Below are positions 16,418 to 24,548 of a stretch of DNA of 48,928 nucleotides, piece after piece. A program made the position numbers and the translations under genes. Every line of letters begins with the position of its first letter. The first letter of the stretch is position 1. The DNA is taken from contig JAKPDL010000203.1 of NCBI GenBank assembly GCA_029552825.1, positions 1-48,928 on the forward strand. The letters are read 5' to 3'. The stretch is from Bacteroidota bacterium. GTDB taxonomy: Bacteria; Bacteroidota; Bacteroidia; Bacteroidales; VadinHA17. The notes below the pieces were generated by a model. The model did not search any database. It saw only the letters and a list, made by a program, of their open reading frames with translations, and was not told where the DNA came from.

Positions 16418-17689
16418 ATGAAAAGAGAAGAAATAGTTTCATTGAAGGCTGAGGTTGAGAATCATTTAAAAAATGAGCTTTTGCCTTTCTGGACATCACG
16501 GATGATTGACCGGGTTAATGGAGGCTATATAACTCATTTCGACAGGCACGGCAGAGATACCGGCGAAGATGAAAAATCGCTGATATCCCAAACGAGATCT
16601 CTTTACACTCTTTCGTCTGCGCTGAGGTCTGGCTTTGTAGAGGGTGATTATAAAGGGATGGCATGTCACGGAGTAGAGTTTTTGCTTGAAAAGATGTGGG
16701 ACAGGGAATATGGTGGTTTTTACTGGATGGCTGACCGCAGGGGTAATATTAAAATTGACAAAAAGATAATCTATGGTCATAGTTTTGCTATCTACAGCCT
16801 CAGCGAATATTCACTTGCGACAGGCGACAGCCGGGGGTGTGACTATGCCTGCAGGGTGTTCGATCTGATACAGAAATATTGTGCAGATACTTTTTATGGA
16901 GGATACTGGGAGATGTTCAACCGCAACTGGACACTGTGCGGGCCGGGCAGTCAGGGTGGTGACAGAAAAACGCTCGATGTGCATATGCATCTAATGGAGG
17001 CATTCACCACGCTCTACGAATGCACCGGTGAGGAAGTTCACCGGAGGAAACTCATAGAGGTGATTAACCTGCTGTTGAAGAGGATTATGCACCCTGTATA
17101 CAGAACAGGTATCCCGCAGTTTTTTGGAGACTGGTCTATTGCTCCGCAGATTAAATTCGACATTATCTGGGGATGGGACCGCTTCACTGGCGAAGGGGTG
17201 AAGCCCAATCTGACTGACAATACATGCTATGGGCATAATGCAGAGTTTGCATGGTTGTTGATTCATGCCCTTGAGATACTGAAAGAACCTGTTGAAAATT
17301 ACAAAGATGATCTGAGGAAGATATTCGACCATACTGTTGATAACGGAATAGACTGGGAATACGGTGGTGTTTTTGTTGAAGGTCCACATGCAGGTGGGGT
17401 TTCGGACCGCGAAAAAGAGTTCTGGCAGCAGGCAGAAGTGCTTATCGGACTCCTTGATGCATACATGATTTTTAAAGATGAAAAATTCTGGGAAGCATAT
17501 AAGAATGTACATCGTTTCGTGTTTGATAAAATGATCAATCGTGAAGTGGGAGAGTGGTTTCCGCTCATGACCCGTGAAGGTGAACCTATATGGACACATA
17601 TGGGACACTCATGGAAAATTAATTATCACACAGTAAGAGCAATGATACAATGTCTTGGAAAACTAAACCAATTACTTGAAAAGGTATAA
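16418..17689 (+). CDS. AGE-family sugar 2-epimerase (cellobiose 2-epimerase-like)
   Basis: The product is 423 aa from the ATG at 16418; a TTG two codons earlier is a less likely start. The whole length fits the (alpha/alpha)6 barrel of the N-acylglucosamine 2-epimerase family. Signature stretches are FWTSRMIDRVNGGYITHFDRHG near the N-terminus, QTRSLYTLS, YGHNAEFAWLLIHAL, EFWQQAEVLIGLLDAY and THMGHSWKINYHTVRAM, the last carrying the C-terminal catalytic histidine. The EFWQQAE pattern is typical of cellobiose 2-epimerases, which convert beta-1,4-linked glucose disaccharides to glucosyl-mannose; mannose isomerases are the alternative. No signal peptide, so cytoplasmic. It is followed 50 nt later by an SSS symporter, which could bring in its substrate. 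Confidence 0.9.
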   Translation: MKREEIVSLKAEVENHLKNELLPFWTSRMIDRVNGGYITHFDRHGRDTGEDEKSLISQTRSLYTLSSALRSGFVEGDYKGMACHGVEFLLEKMWDREYGGFYWMADRRGNIKIDKKIIYGHSFAIYSLSEYSLATGDSRGCDYACRVFDLIQKYCADTFYGGYWEMFNRNWTLCGPGSQGGDRKTLDVHMHLMEAFTTLYECTGEEVHRRKLIEVINLLLKRIMHPVYRTGIPQFFGDWSIAPQIKFDIIWGWDRFTGEGVKPNLTDNTCYGHNAEFAWLLIHALEILKEPVENYKDDLRKIFDHTVDNGIDWEYGGVFVEGPHAGGVSDREKEFWQQAEVLIGLLDAYMIFKDEKFWEAYKNVHRFVFDKMINREVGEWFPLMTREGEPIWTHMGHSWKINYHTVRAMIQCLGKLNQLLEKV

Positions 17690-17739
17690 AAAACAGTCTC
17701 TAACCTGATAACACCTGAAACTAATTTTTTAGTTATATT

Positions 17740-19353
17740 ATGAATCTTGTTTTAACGAATCTCGACTGGATCATACTTTCATTTGTTATTATTAGCACTC
17801 TGTCGTATGGCCTTTATATGGCATTTGCAAAGAAAGCGGGTCAGAGCAGTTCCAACTTTTTTCTGGGCGGACGTTCAATAAAGTGGCCCATTGTAGGTGC
17901 TTCGCTGTTTGCTACAAACATTGGAGCAGAACATCTGGTGGGGTTATCGGGTGATGCTTACCGGTACGGGCTGGCAGCAGGCTCGGTTGAACTTACAACT
18001 GCTATTACACTTGGCTTTACCTGCGCATTCTTGCTGCCATGCTACATGAGGAACAAGGTGTTTACCATACCTGAATTTCTTGAATTGAGATACGACAGGC
18101 GGGCGCGCATATTCTTTTCGGGTCTAATGCTTTTAATAAGCATCATGACAAAACTTGCCTTCACACTCTTTGCCGGAGCGCTTGTACTGAATGGGATTCT
18201 CGGCTGGGATATAATGGAGACAATACTTTACATAGGCATTATTGTAGCTCTTTTCACCATACTGGGCGGGTTCACTGCAGTTGCCTATACCGATTCGCTG
18301 CAGGTAATAATAATGATTCTGGGTTCTGCCATAATGCTTTTCATAGGTCTGCATAAAACAGGAGGATGGAGTGGGCTTGTTGAAAAGGCTCCACAGATGA
18401 TATCAATAGCAAAACCTTACGATGATCCTGTTTATCCTTTCTGGGGAATAATTGCCACTGCATTTTATGCAGGCATTTTCTACTGGGGCATTGATCAGGT
18501 GAATGTACAGCGGCTGCTGGCAGCACCCGACCTGAAACAGGCCAGATGGGGCGCAATGTTTGCAACATTCCTCAAGCTCTTTCCGGTGTTCCTTTTTGCT
18601 CTGCCCGGTGTTATAGCCTTCGCTCTTTACCCGGGTGAACTGACTGGCGATGCAACCCGCCAGACATTCGTCCTGCTGCTGAACAAACTTATGCCCCAAG
18701 GACTGCGAGGCCTTCTCATTGCATCCCTGCTGGCAGCACTGATAACTTCACTTATCGGCGTGCTGAACTCTGTTTCAACGTTGATAGTTAGAGATTTTAT
18801 TGTAGAATTTCATCCGGCCACTTCAGAAAGACGCCAGGTCACTTATGGACGTCTGTCAATATTACTGGTGACTCTTCTTGGCATCGGGGCAGCATATCTT
18901 GTTTATAAAAACGAGGAAGGAATTTATAAATACCTTCAGACTATTTCAGCATATCTGGTAATACCTGTATTTCCTGCTATCTTTTTCGGAGTGGTAAGCA
19001 AAAGAGTTAATATGAAAGGAGCTATAGCCTCGGTTATAGCAGGTATAATACTTGCTACAGTTTTTGTCATCGACCAGTTTCTGGGTTATGATACCGGAAA
19101 AACGGTTTTTCCATTTCTTCATCATAAACTCACTCTGAATTTTGGTTACAGAGGACTCTGGGCTGAGATGTTAATTACAGTTATCCTTTTTGGCGTGTCT
19201 GCTTTTACAGAAAGGACCGATGCTGAAAAACTGGAAAAGGCAACAATAAACCTGAAAAAAGGAGCCGGGAAATTTGAAGGTTTAAAAGATTGGAGGCTCC
19301 AGCTGGCGGTATTGTCAGTTGTTACGATTATATTATATGTGTGGTTAAGCTAA
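17740..19353 (+). CDS. Sodium:solute symporter family (SSS/SGLT-like) transporter
   Basis: The product is 537 aa with about 13-14 membrane segments. Typical SSS features are FFLGGRSIKWPIVGASLFATNIGAEHLVGLSG near the N-terminus (LeuT-fold helix 1 with the unwound region), GGFTAVAYTDSLQ and GIDQVNVQRLLAAPDLKQARWGAM. The sequence is closest in feel to the sugar (SGLT) branch: the long final cytoplasmic loop (TDAEKLEKATINLKKG) precedes a last helix. Together with the AGE epimerase just upstream it suggests sodium-driven uptake of a disaccharide or hexose. The final 9 bp overlap the end of the convergent gene at 19345. Confidence 0.9.
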   Translation: MNLVLTNLDWIILSFVIISTLSYGLYMAFAKKAGQSSSNFFLGGRSIKWPIVGASLFATNIGAEHLVGLSGDAYRYGLAAGSVELTTAITLGFTCAFLLPCYMRNKVFTIPEFLELRYDRRARIFFSGLMLLISIMTKLAFTLFAGALVLNGILGWDIMETILYIGIIVALFTILGGFTAVAYTDSLQVIIMILGSAIMLFIGLHKTGGWSGLVEKAPQMISIAKPYDDPVYPFWGIIATAFYAGIFYWGIDQVNVQRLLAAPDLKQARWGAMFATFLKLFPVFLFALPGVIAFALYPGELTGDATRQTFVLLLNKLMPQGLRGLLIASLLAALITSLIGVLNSVSTLIVRDFIVEFHPATSERRQVTYGRLSILLVTLLGIGAAYLVYKNEEGIYKYLQTISAYLVIPVFPAIFFGVVSKRVNMKGAIASVIAGIILATVFVIDQFLGYDTGKTVFPFLHHKLTLNFGYRGLWAEMLITVILFGVSAFTERTDAEKLEKATINLKKGAGKFEGLKDWRLQLAVLSVVTIILYVWLS

Positions 19354-20475
19354 AAGTGAATGATTGTTATGCTCACTGAGGCAGTTGTATAAACCTGTCA
19401 GAAAATCTCGGTTGTCGGCAGTGATATATCTCATTGTGCCGCCCATCCGGGAGAAGGTTTTGTTGTATCTCATGTAGTATGCCGGATTATCTGAGGGTGG
19501 CTCTCCATTTCTTAGCCAGTCCCAGTCAGATTTTGCAAGGTCCACAACGGCTATAAAATGGTTATCAATATGTCGGTTTTCCTGAATAGCTATATTCTGA
19601 GCCATTGAGAGTGCTTTCTCGAAAATCATGGGTGACATAATGGCTGAGCCAACTGATAAATATACTCCACCGTCGATGTTACTGATGCTGTGTACAAATC
19701 TCAGGAAGTCTGTCAATGCTGTTCTGCCGATGGCGGCGCCATGGTTGAGAGGGTGAGTATAGATAATATCGTGTCCGAACATCGGATGGATGGTAAAGGG
19801 TATATTAAGTTCTGCGGCAGCACACAGCACCGAATATTTTTTCCACCGGTGAGGTATGTGCATGAAGCCTGTCTGCAGCTGTTCACTTTTTATGATACCC
19901 AGAAGATCGGCAGCAGCCGCTGCCTTACCGCAGTTGTCGGATAAAAGGTTACATACCTCCTGTTCGAGAAGTTGAGGACCGGGAATTTCAAGCCCTTCAT
20001 GGAGAATCATTTTGCCGACAGCCTCACCGTAACCATACCCGTAATATGCCCCTGTAAGCAGGGCCAGATTGATGTATTTACCGGTCTCCTCCCATATTCC
20101 GAAGCAGCCGTTTCTGACATTTTCACGCACATCCTCGCTTGTTTCCCCGGCAAAAGAAAATTCCCAGTCGTGAATACTTACCGCTCCATTACCGGCAAGA
20201 TGGGTAATCCATCCTTTTTTAATCATTTCGTTGATTACCAACGCCAGCCCGTTTTTTATAACATGCGCTCCAAATGCCATCACAACAGGCTTATTGTTTT
20301 TACGGGCATCAATGATCCTTTCGGCACTCTCTTCGATAAGCCTTATTGTTTCAATATTTTCGATAGAAGGCTTTGTGCCGGGCAAAATAAGAATCTTTTC
20401 TACAGAGAGTTTATTTACCCTTTCCGATAAATTTCTTATATACAGTTTTTTGCGATCAAACTTCGGAAATTCCAT
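19345..20475 (-). CDS. Uncharacterised conserved protein, possibly deoxyhypusine-synthase-like fold
   Basis: The product is 376 aa, soluble. I do not recognise it with certainty. The stretches VVMAFGAHVIKNGLALVINEMIKKGWITHLAGNGAVSIHDWE and GHDIIYTHPLNHGAAIGRTAL have the GxH and GNGxxxHD style of deoxyhypusine synthase-like Rossmann proteins, which use NAD. That is a suggestion only, and bacterial members of that fold have varied roles. It begins 1 nt after the PfkB-HAD gene and is clearly in the same transcription unit, so a role in the same sugar or metabolite-repair pathway is likely. Its 3' end overlaps the symporter gene by 9 bp on the opposite strand. Confidence 0.6.
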   Translation of the reverse strand: MEFPKFDRKKLYIRNLSERVNKLSVEKILILPGTKPSIENIETIRLIEESAERIIDARKNNKPVVMAFGAHVIKNGLALVINEMIKKGWITHLAGNGAVSIHDWEFSFAGETSEDVRENVRNGCFGIWEETGKYINLALLTGAYYGYGYGEAVGKMILHEGLEIPGPQLLEQEVCNLLSDNCGKAAAAADLLGIIKSEQLQTGFMHIPHRWKKYSVLCAAAELNIPFTIHPMFGHDIIYTHPLNHGAAIGRTALTDFLRFVHSISNIDGGVYLSVGSAIMSPMIFEKALSMAQNIAIQENRHIDNHFIAVVDLAKSDWDWLRNGEPPSDNPAYYMRYNKTFSRMGGTMRYITADNRDFLTGLYNCLSEHNNHSLLA

Positions 20476-20476
20476 T

Positions 20477-22378
20477 TTACCTGATATTTAATAATTGAAA
20501 CAGGTGTTCAGCCTGGGAAAAGTCTGGAATAATTATGTCGGCGCCGGCCTTGACCAATCGTGTGCGTTTTGTTAAGTTTAGTCCATGACGCCTCTGTTCG
20601 TTACTGGCTACGCCTATGGTTATCCCGCCTCGTTTATGTGTTTCCCTTATTTCAACAGGTCCGTCACCGAAAGTGACTATCATTCTTGAGTCTTTCTCAC
20701 CTATCATGTCAAGTATCCTGTCGAGTACTATCTTTTTGGCATCTTTTTCCACATCACCCACGGCACCGAAGATACGGCCTTCAAAAAAGTGGGCATACCC
20801 AAGTACTTCAGCTTCGTGAACAACATCTTCAACATCGGTCCCGCTTGTGAGGTAAAGTTTTATGCCACGGTCGTAAAGCATCTGCAGAAAATTTATGCTG
20901 TTTTTGATTGTAAAATCTTCAACTGAAAGTTCACCGGCTTTCAGCTTTTCTTCACGTTTTTTTACCATTTGCATCAACTCATCGTTGTAAATCTTTTTGT
21001 ATTCGAACTCGTTAAGTATTTTCTCCTCCGGAACCATTCCGAATTCTCTTACTATTGATGGGAGCATTTTCATCTGTACAAGGGTCTGTACACCTGTTGT
21101 CTGATCGATGAATTCCTTTACACGCTTTTTTACTTTTCGCAGGATTGCTTCATCAGCATCTTCATACCTGTCGCCAAGGATGGCTTTTTCCATCACGGGT
21201 GCCATGATGTTTTCCCAGCCTTCCCTCAGTGTGGAGATGGTTCCATCATTGTCGAAAATGGCATATCTGATCTCAGCTTTATCTGAGAGGTGGTTTATGA
21301 TTTCAATTTCTGTTTTACCGAGGTATCTGGCCATATGCGGATTTTCTGCCAGGTCGGGGTTATAAATGAAATCAGGGTCTCTGCCAATATTAAGAATCTC
21401 TTCAGGTGTTGCAGTGCCTGTCTGGAAAAGTTTCTGAATGGTCACGCCTGCTACCAGTGTACCAAGCTCGGCAGCTGTGTCAACAGAGTATCCTGCAGCG
21501 AGGGCTGAGGCAACACCTGCAAGGTAACTGTCGCCAGCACCTACAGTATCAATCTTTGAAAGAATCATAAGACCGGGTATTTCGTAGGTATTCTTCTCAT
21601 CGGCTACTACCGAGCCTTTCTTCCCGCATGTAACAAAGACGGGTTTTTCATACCTGCCATATAACTCTCTTGCAACTTTCTTTACTTCGGAAACAGGTAT
21701 TTCTTCATCGGCAGTCTTCGTTACGCCGCAAAGTCTGAAAGCTTCAGTGTCATTCATTTTACGGTATGCACCATGATAAGAGTCGCTATATTTCCTGCTG
21801 TCGGCAATGAAGATTTTATCCGGAAACTCTTTTATCACTCCGGTAAGCCTCATTCTGAAATATTCCGTGTTGATCCCCGAGAGAACCTGCTGATTTAGGA
21901 TAACAAGATCAATCCTGTGCATAGCTACGGTAAGTCGCGAGATAAGCTTGTCGGCTGTTTTTCGTGAAAGCCTGTTGAAGTTTCCAAAATCAATGCGATT
22001 CGCTTCTGTTTCTCCCGAATAGGGCTTGATATATACATGGGTCGCCCACTCTTTTTCCTGAATCAAAAGATTGGAAGTATTGATGCCTTTTTCATTTAAT
22101 ATCTTAACCATCTCTACGCCGAAAGGATCTGGTCCTATGACTCCAAAAGCGAGAACTTCACCCACTTCCATGGCAGCAAGGTTGTTTGCCACATTTCCTG
22201 CACCACCGGGCGAATATGCCTGTTTTCTGACTGGACGGGTCGGAAGACCTGTTTCAACTGAGATTTCACTCTTCGATTCATCAACAAACCAGTAGGCATC
22301 GAGGCAAAAATCACCAACAACAGCAATACGCACATTCTTTATTGATTGGAGAATCTCTTCAAGAAGGCTGGCTTTCAT
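20477..22378 (-). CDS. PfkB-family sugar kinase fused to a HAD phosphatase
   Basis: The product is 633 aa with two enzymes in one chain. Residues 1-335 are a ribokinase/PfkB kinase close to the HldE kinase domain: VVGDFCLDAYW, YSPGGAGNVANNLAAM and the signature DTVGAGDSYLAG with the catalytic base D283. Residues about 365-633 are a haloacid dehalogenase-like phosphatase: FDNDGT (D376 nucleophile, D378), LYLTSGTD (motif II) and VTFGDGPVEI (motif III). Fusing a sugar kinase with a sugar-phosphate phosphatase is unusual. In heptose biosynthesis the kinase and phosphatase are consecutive steps on one intermediate, so sequential use of a bisphosphate is one model. The C-terminus lacks a nucleotidyltransferase domain. 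Confidence 0.88.
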   Translation of the reverse strand: MKASLLEEILQSIKNVRIAVVGDFCLDAYWFVDESKSEISVETGLPTRPVRKQAYSPGGAGNVANNLAAMEVGEVLAFGVIGPDPFGVEMVKILNEKGINTSNLLIQEKEWATHVYIKPYSGETEANRIDFGNFNRLSRKTADKLISRLTVAMHRIDLVILNQQVLSGINTEYFRMRLTGVIKEFPDKIFIADSRKYSDSYHGAYRKMNDTEAFRLCGVTKTADEEIPVSEVKKVARELYGRYEKPVFVTCGKKGSVVADEKNTYEIPGLMILSKIDTVGAGDSYLAGVASALAAGYSVDTAAELGTLVAGVTIQKLFQTGTATPEEILNIGRDPDFIYNPDLAENPHMARYLGKTEIEIINHLSDKAEIRYAIFDNDGTISTLREGWENIMAPVMEKAILGDRYEDADEAILRKVKKRVKEFIDQTTGVQTLVQMKMLPSIVREFGMVPEEKILNEFEYKKIYNDELMQMVKKREEKLKAGELSVEDFTIKNSINFLQMLYDRGIKLYLTSGTDVEDVVHEAEVLGYAHFFEGRIFGAVGDVEKDAKKIVLDRILDMIGEKDSRMIVTFGDGPVEIRETHKRGGITIGVASNEQRRHGLNLTKRTRLVKAGADIIIPDFSQAEHLFQLLNIR

Positions 22379-22600
22379 ATAAACTTTATTTTTGAAATGT
22401 TTTATAAAAATAAAAATATACCTCGAAACATCATTATTGTCATAGCCTGAAACATGTTTACAGGAAGATACCTCTGGCGTTTTCTAAAAAGATGTGTATC
22501 AGGTAAGTATAATGAAAACACGAAAGCTAAAATATTGTATATCAATAAGTTTTTCCTCATAGCAGCCCGGCTTTACAGTAGTAAAGGCTTGGATTCAGGG

Positions 22601-22632
22601 GTGAAAGCAAAAGGGGCTTTTTAGACAGCCCC
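22601..22632 (+). repeat. Short intergenic repeat, copy B
   Basis: GTGAAAGCAAAAGGGGCTTT, then TTAGACAGCCCC, contains a 6-bp stem (GGGGCT 22613-22618 with AGCCCC 22627-22632, 8-nt loop) and matches copy A at 16301. The rest of the 388-nt gap 22379-22766 holds the promoter at 22720 and otherwise nothing I recognise. Confidence 0.4.
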
Positions 22633-22719
22633 GTTGATGGGTGAGAAAATATTTTTTCAGTACGGAACACATTTATGATAAGGAAAGAAAATTGCATTTT
22701 TCAAAAAATAAATGTTTTA

Positions 22720-22749
22720 TTTGTAAAATGGCTTAAATATTTAACTTTG
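22720..22749 (+). promoter_or_regulatory. Promoter of the metallophosphoesterase gene
   Basis: TTTG (22720-22723), 18 nt, then TAACTTTG (22742-22749): both Bacteroidota elements are exact matches. The predicted start of transcription lies about 12-14 nt before the ATG, giving a very short leader. Confidence 0.65.
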
Positions 22750-22766
22750 ACAATAAACGGGATAGA

Positions 22767-23696
22767 ATGAAAAGATTATTTATTTATTTTATTGTTATTC
22801 TGCTGACTATATCCTGTGCCTCTCAGCAGCAGTTAGCAGATTATGGTCTTCCCCGAAGTTCCGCTTTTAATTTTATTATTATAAGTGACTATGGCCGTAA
22901 TGGTTTTGCTCATCAGAAAGAGGTGGCAGAAATTATGGGAAACATAGCAGAAAAGGTGAACGCAAGGTTTATTGTGACCGGGGGAGACAATTTCCAGATA
23001 AGTGGGGTAGAAAATGTTTCAGATCCTTTATGGTATTCCTGTTTTGAAAATGTATATACACACCCGTCGCTTCATGTTGAATGGTATCCGGCTTTTGGCA
23101 ATCATGATCATTTAGGCAGTCTTCAGGCACAGATTGATTATTCAAAGATTAGCCGCCGCTGGAAGATGCCTGCTCCGTATTATACTTTAGTTAAAACAAG
23201 GGATAGTGTGAGTCTGCGACTTGTAATCCTTGACACCCAGTCGCTGGTTAATGGACTTGGCAATCCATCTAAAAGATACACAACCGAGGATGCCATGAAA
23301 CAGATTCACTGGGCCGACAGTGTGCTTGCCTCGGAGAAAGAAGACTGGGTGATAGTTGTTGGACATCATCCTGTTTACAGCGCGCATCCGACAAGGGGTA
23401 ACACTGAAGAACTTGTGGAATACCTCCGGCCGGTATTAAATAAATATAATGTTGATTTCTATATTGGTTCACACGACCATATCTTCCAGCATCTTAAAGA
23501 TTCGACTTCTGTCATTGATTATTTTGTTAATACAGCCGGTTCTTCAGTGAGGGATGTGGCAAGTAATAACATGACAGTTTTTGCAGCATCCTCCCCTGGT
23601 TTCAGCATCATTTCAGCTACAAAAAAGGACCTTTCAATATACTTCATCGGAATCGAAGGTAAAGCCCTCTATAAGTACATCAGGGAAAAGAAATAG
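22767..23696 (+). CDS. Calcineurin-like metallophosphoesterase lipoprotein (purple acid phosphatase-like)
   Basis: The product is 309 aa with a lipoprotein signal (LLTISC, lipidated C17). The two-metal phosphoesterase motifs appear in order: SDYGRNG (in place of GDxG), GGDNF, GNHDH, GHHPVYS and GSHDHIFQ. Their spacing matches small purple acid phosphatases of the TRAP/ACP5 type, which hydrolyse phosphomonoesters. The Tyr in SDYG sits where these enzymes have their metal-binding region. As a lipoprotein it probably sits in the periplasm or outer membrane and could release phosphate from organic sources. It has its own promoter and appears monocistronic; an AT-rich hairpin follows it. Confidence 0.9.
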   Translation: MKRLFIYFIVILLTISCASQQQLADYGLPRSSAFNFIIISDYGRNGFAHQKEVAEIMGNIAEKVNARFIVTGGDNFQISGVENVSDPLWYSCFENVYTHPSLHVEWYPAFGNHDHLGSLQAQIDYSKISRRWKMPAPYYTLVKTRDSVSLRLVILDTQSLVNGLGNPSKRYTTEDAMKQIHWADSVLASEKEDWVIVVGHHPVYSAHPTRGNTEELVEYLRPVLNKYNVDFYIGSHDHIFQHLKDSTSVIDYFVNTAGSSVRDVASNNMTVFAASSPGFSIISATKKDLSIYFIGIEGKALYKYIREKK

Positions 23697-23726
23697 CTCA
23701 TTTGTGCTTCTAATCTAAGTATTAAT

Positions 23727-23747
23727 ACCTATTTAAAAATAGGTTTT
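23727..23747 (+). terminator. Weak intrinsic terminator after the phosphoesterase gene
   Basis: ACCTATTT (23727-23734) pairs with AAATAGGT (23737-23744) and is followed by TTT. It is AT-rich, so its strength is doubtful. Confidence 0.35.
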
Positions 23748-23754
23748 AACCCTC

Positions 23755-23785
23755 TTTACATCCTGTTATTCTCTGGTTATTTTTG
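23755..23785 (+). promoter_or_regulatory. Promoter of the Hdr-like operon
   Basis: TTTA (23755-23758) is followed after exactly 19 nt by TATTTTTG (23778-23785), an exact TAnnTTTG box. The transcript would start near 23790, about 33 nt before the first ATG. Confidence 0.6.
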
Positions 23786-23822
23786 TAAATAACCTGAAGA
23801 TTTTGTCTGAATTATTTAATTG

Positions 23823-24548
23823 ATGGAGAATCTTTATAATCTGCTCACTGAAGATATACGTTTTGTTGAAGGGCTGAAGGCGTGCCTTAACTGTGGTGTT
23901 TGCACCGCCATCTGTCCGGCAGCAGAGTTTTACAATTACGATCCACGTAAGATTGTAAACGAAGTCCAGAAGAAAGACAATGAAGCTATTGAAGCTCTTT
24001 TGAAGTCTGAAACAATCTGGTATTGCGGTGAATGCATGTCATGCAAGACACGTTGCCCGAGGGGGAATACGCCCGGACTTGTTATTATGGCTTTAAGGGC
24101 TCTATCACAAAAACTCGGCTATTTCACAGAAAGCGAAAAGGGTCGTCAGCAGTTTGCAATAAAAAGAACTGTTGGTGAGAATATTTTCAAATATGGTTAC
24201 TGTGTGGCAACTTATGCTGTTAAGCCGGAGTTGCATCCGGAACAGGGGCCTGTTTGGGAGTTTATCATCGACCATTCAAGGGAAATATATGAACGACTGG
24301 GCTCAAAATACGATGAGCTGGGCGAGGGACCAATGAGGAAGATTCCTGAAGATGCAAAGGAAGAACTTCGTAAGATTTTCGATGTGACAGGAGGAACTCG
24401 CTTTATGAATCTCATCGAGGAACATTCACAAAGGAAAGCCGCAGAACTGGGATATCATACAGGCGAAGGAATAAACAGCGAATACTTTGTGAAAGTTTAT
24501 ACTGAAAACAGCGGAAAACATAACCAGAAAGAACCCGGAACATTATGA
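23823..24548 (+). CDS. hdrC: HdrC-like 4Fe-4S ferredoxin-type subunit (sHdrC1 position)
   Basis: The product is 241 aa from the ATG at 23823; a TTG just before it is less likely as start. Two [4Fe-4S] motifs lie at C21-x2-C24-x2-C27-x3-C31 and C68-x2-C71-x2-C74-x3-C78, as in HdrC and QmoC/sHdrC electron-transfer subunits. The C-terminal ~160 residues are a helical extension (EELRKIFDVTGGTRF) seen in the longer HdrC1 proteins. It is the first of five overlapping or closely spaced genes; its stop overlaps the next start (ATGA). It probably passes electrons between HdrB- and HdrA-like subunits in the cytoplasm. Confidence 0.85.
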   Translation: MENLYNLLTEDIRFVEGLKACLNCGVCTAICPAAEFYNYDPRKIVNEVQKKDNEAIEALLKSETIWYCGECMSCKTRCPRGNTPGLVIMALRALSQKLGYFTESEKGRQQFAIKRTVGENIFKYGYCVATYAVKPELHPEQGPVWEFIIDHSREIYERLGSKYDELGEGPMRKIPEDAKEELRKIFDVTGGTRFMNLIEEHSQRKAAELGYHTGEGINSEYFVKVYTENSGKHNQKEPGTL

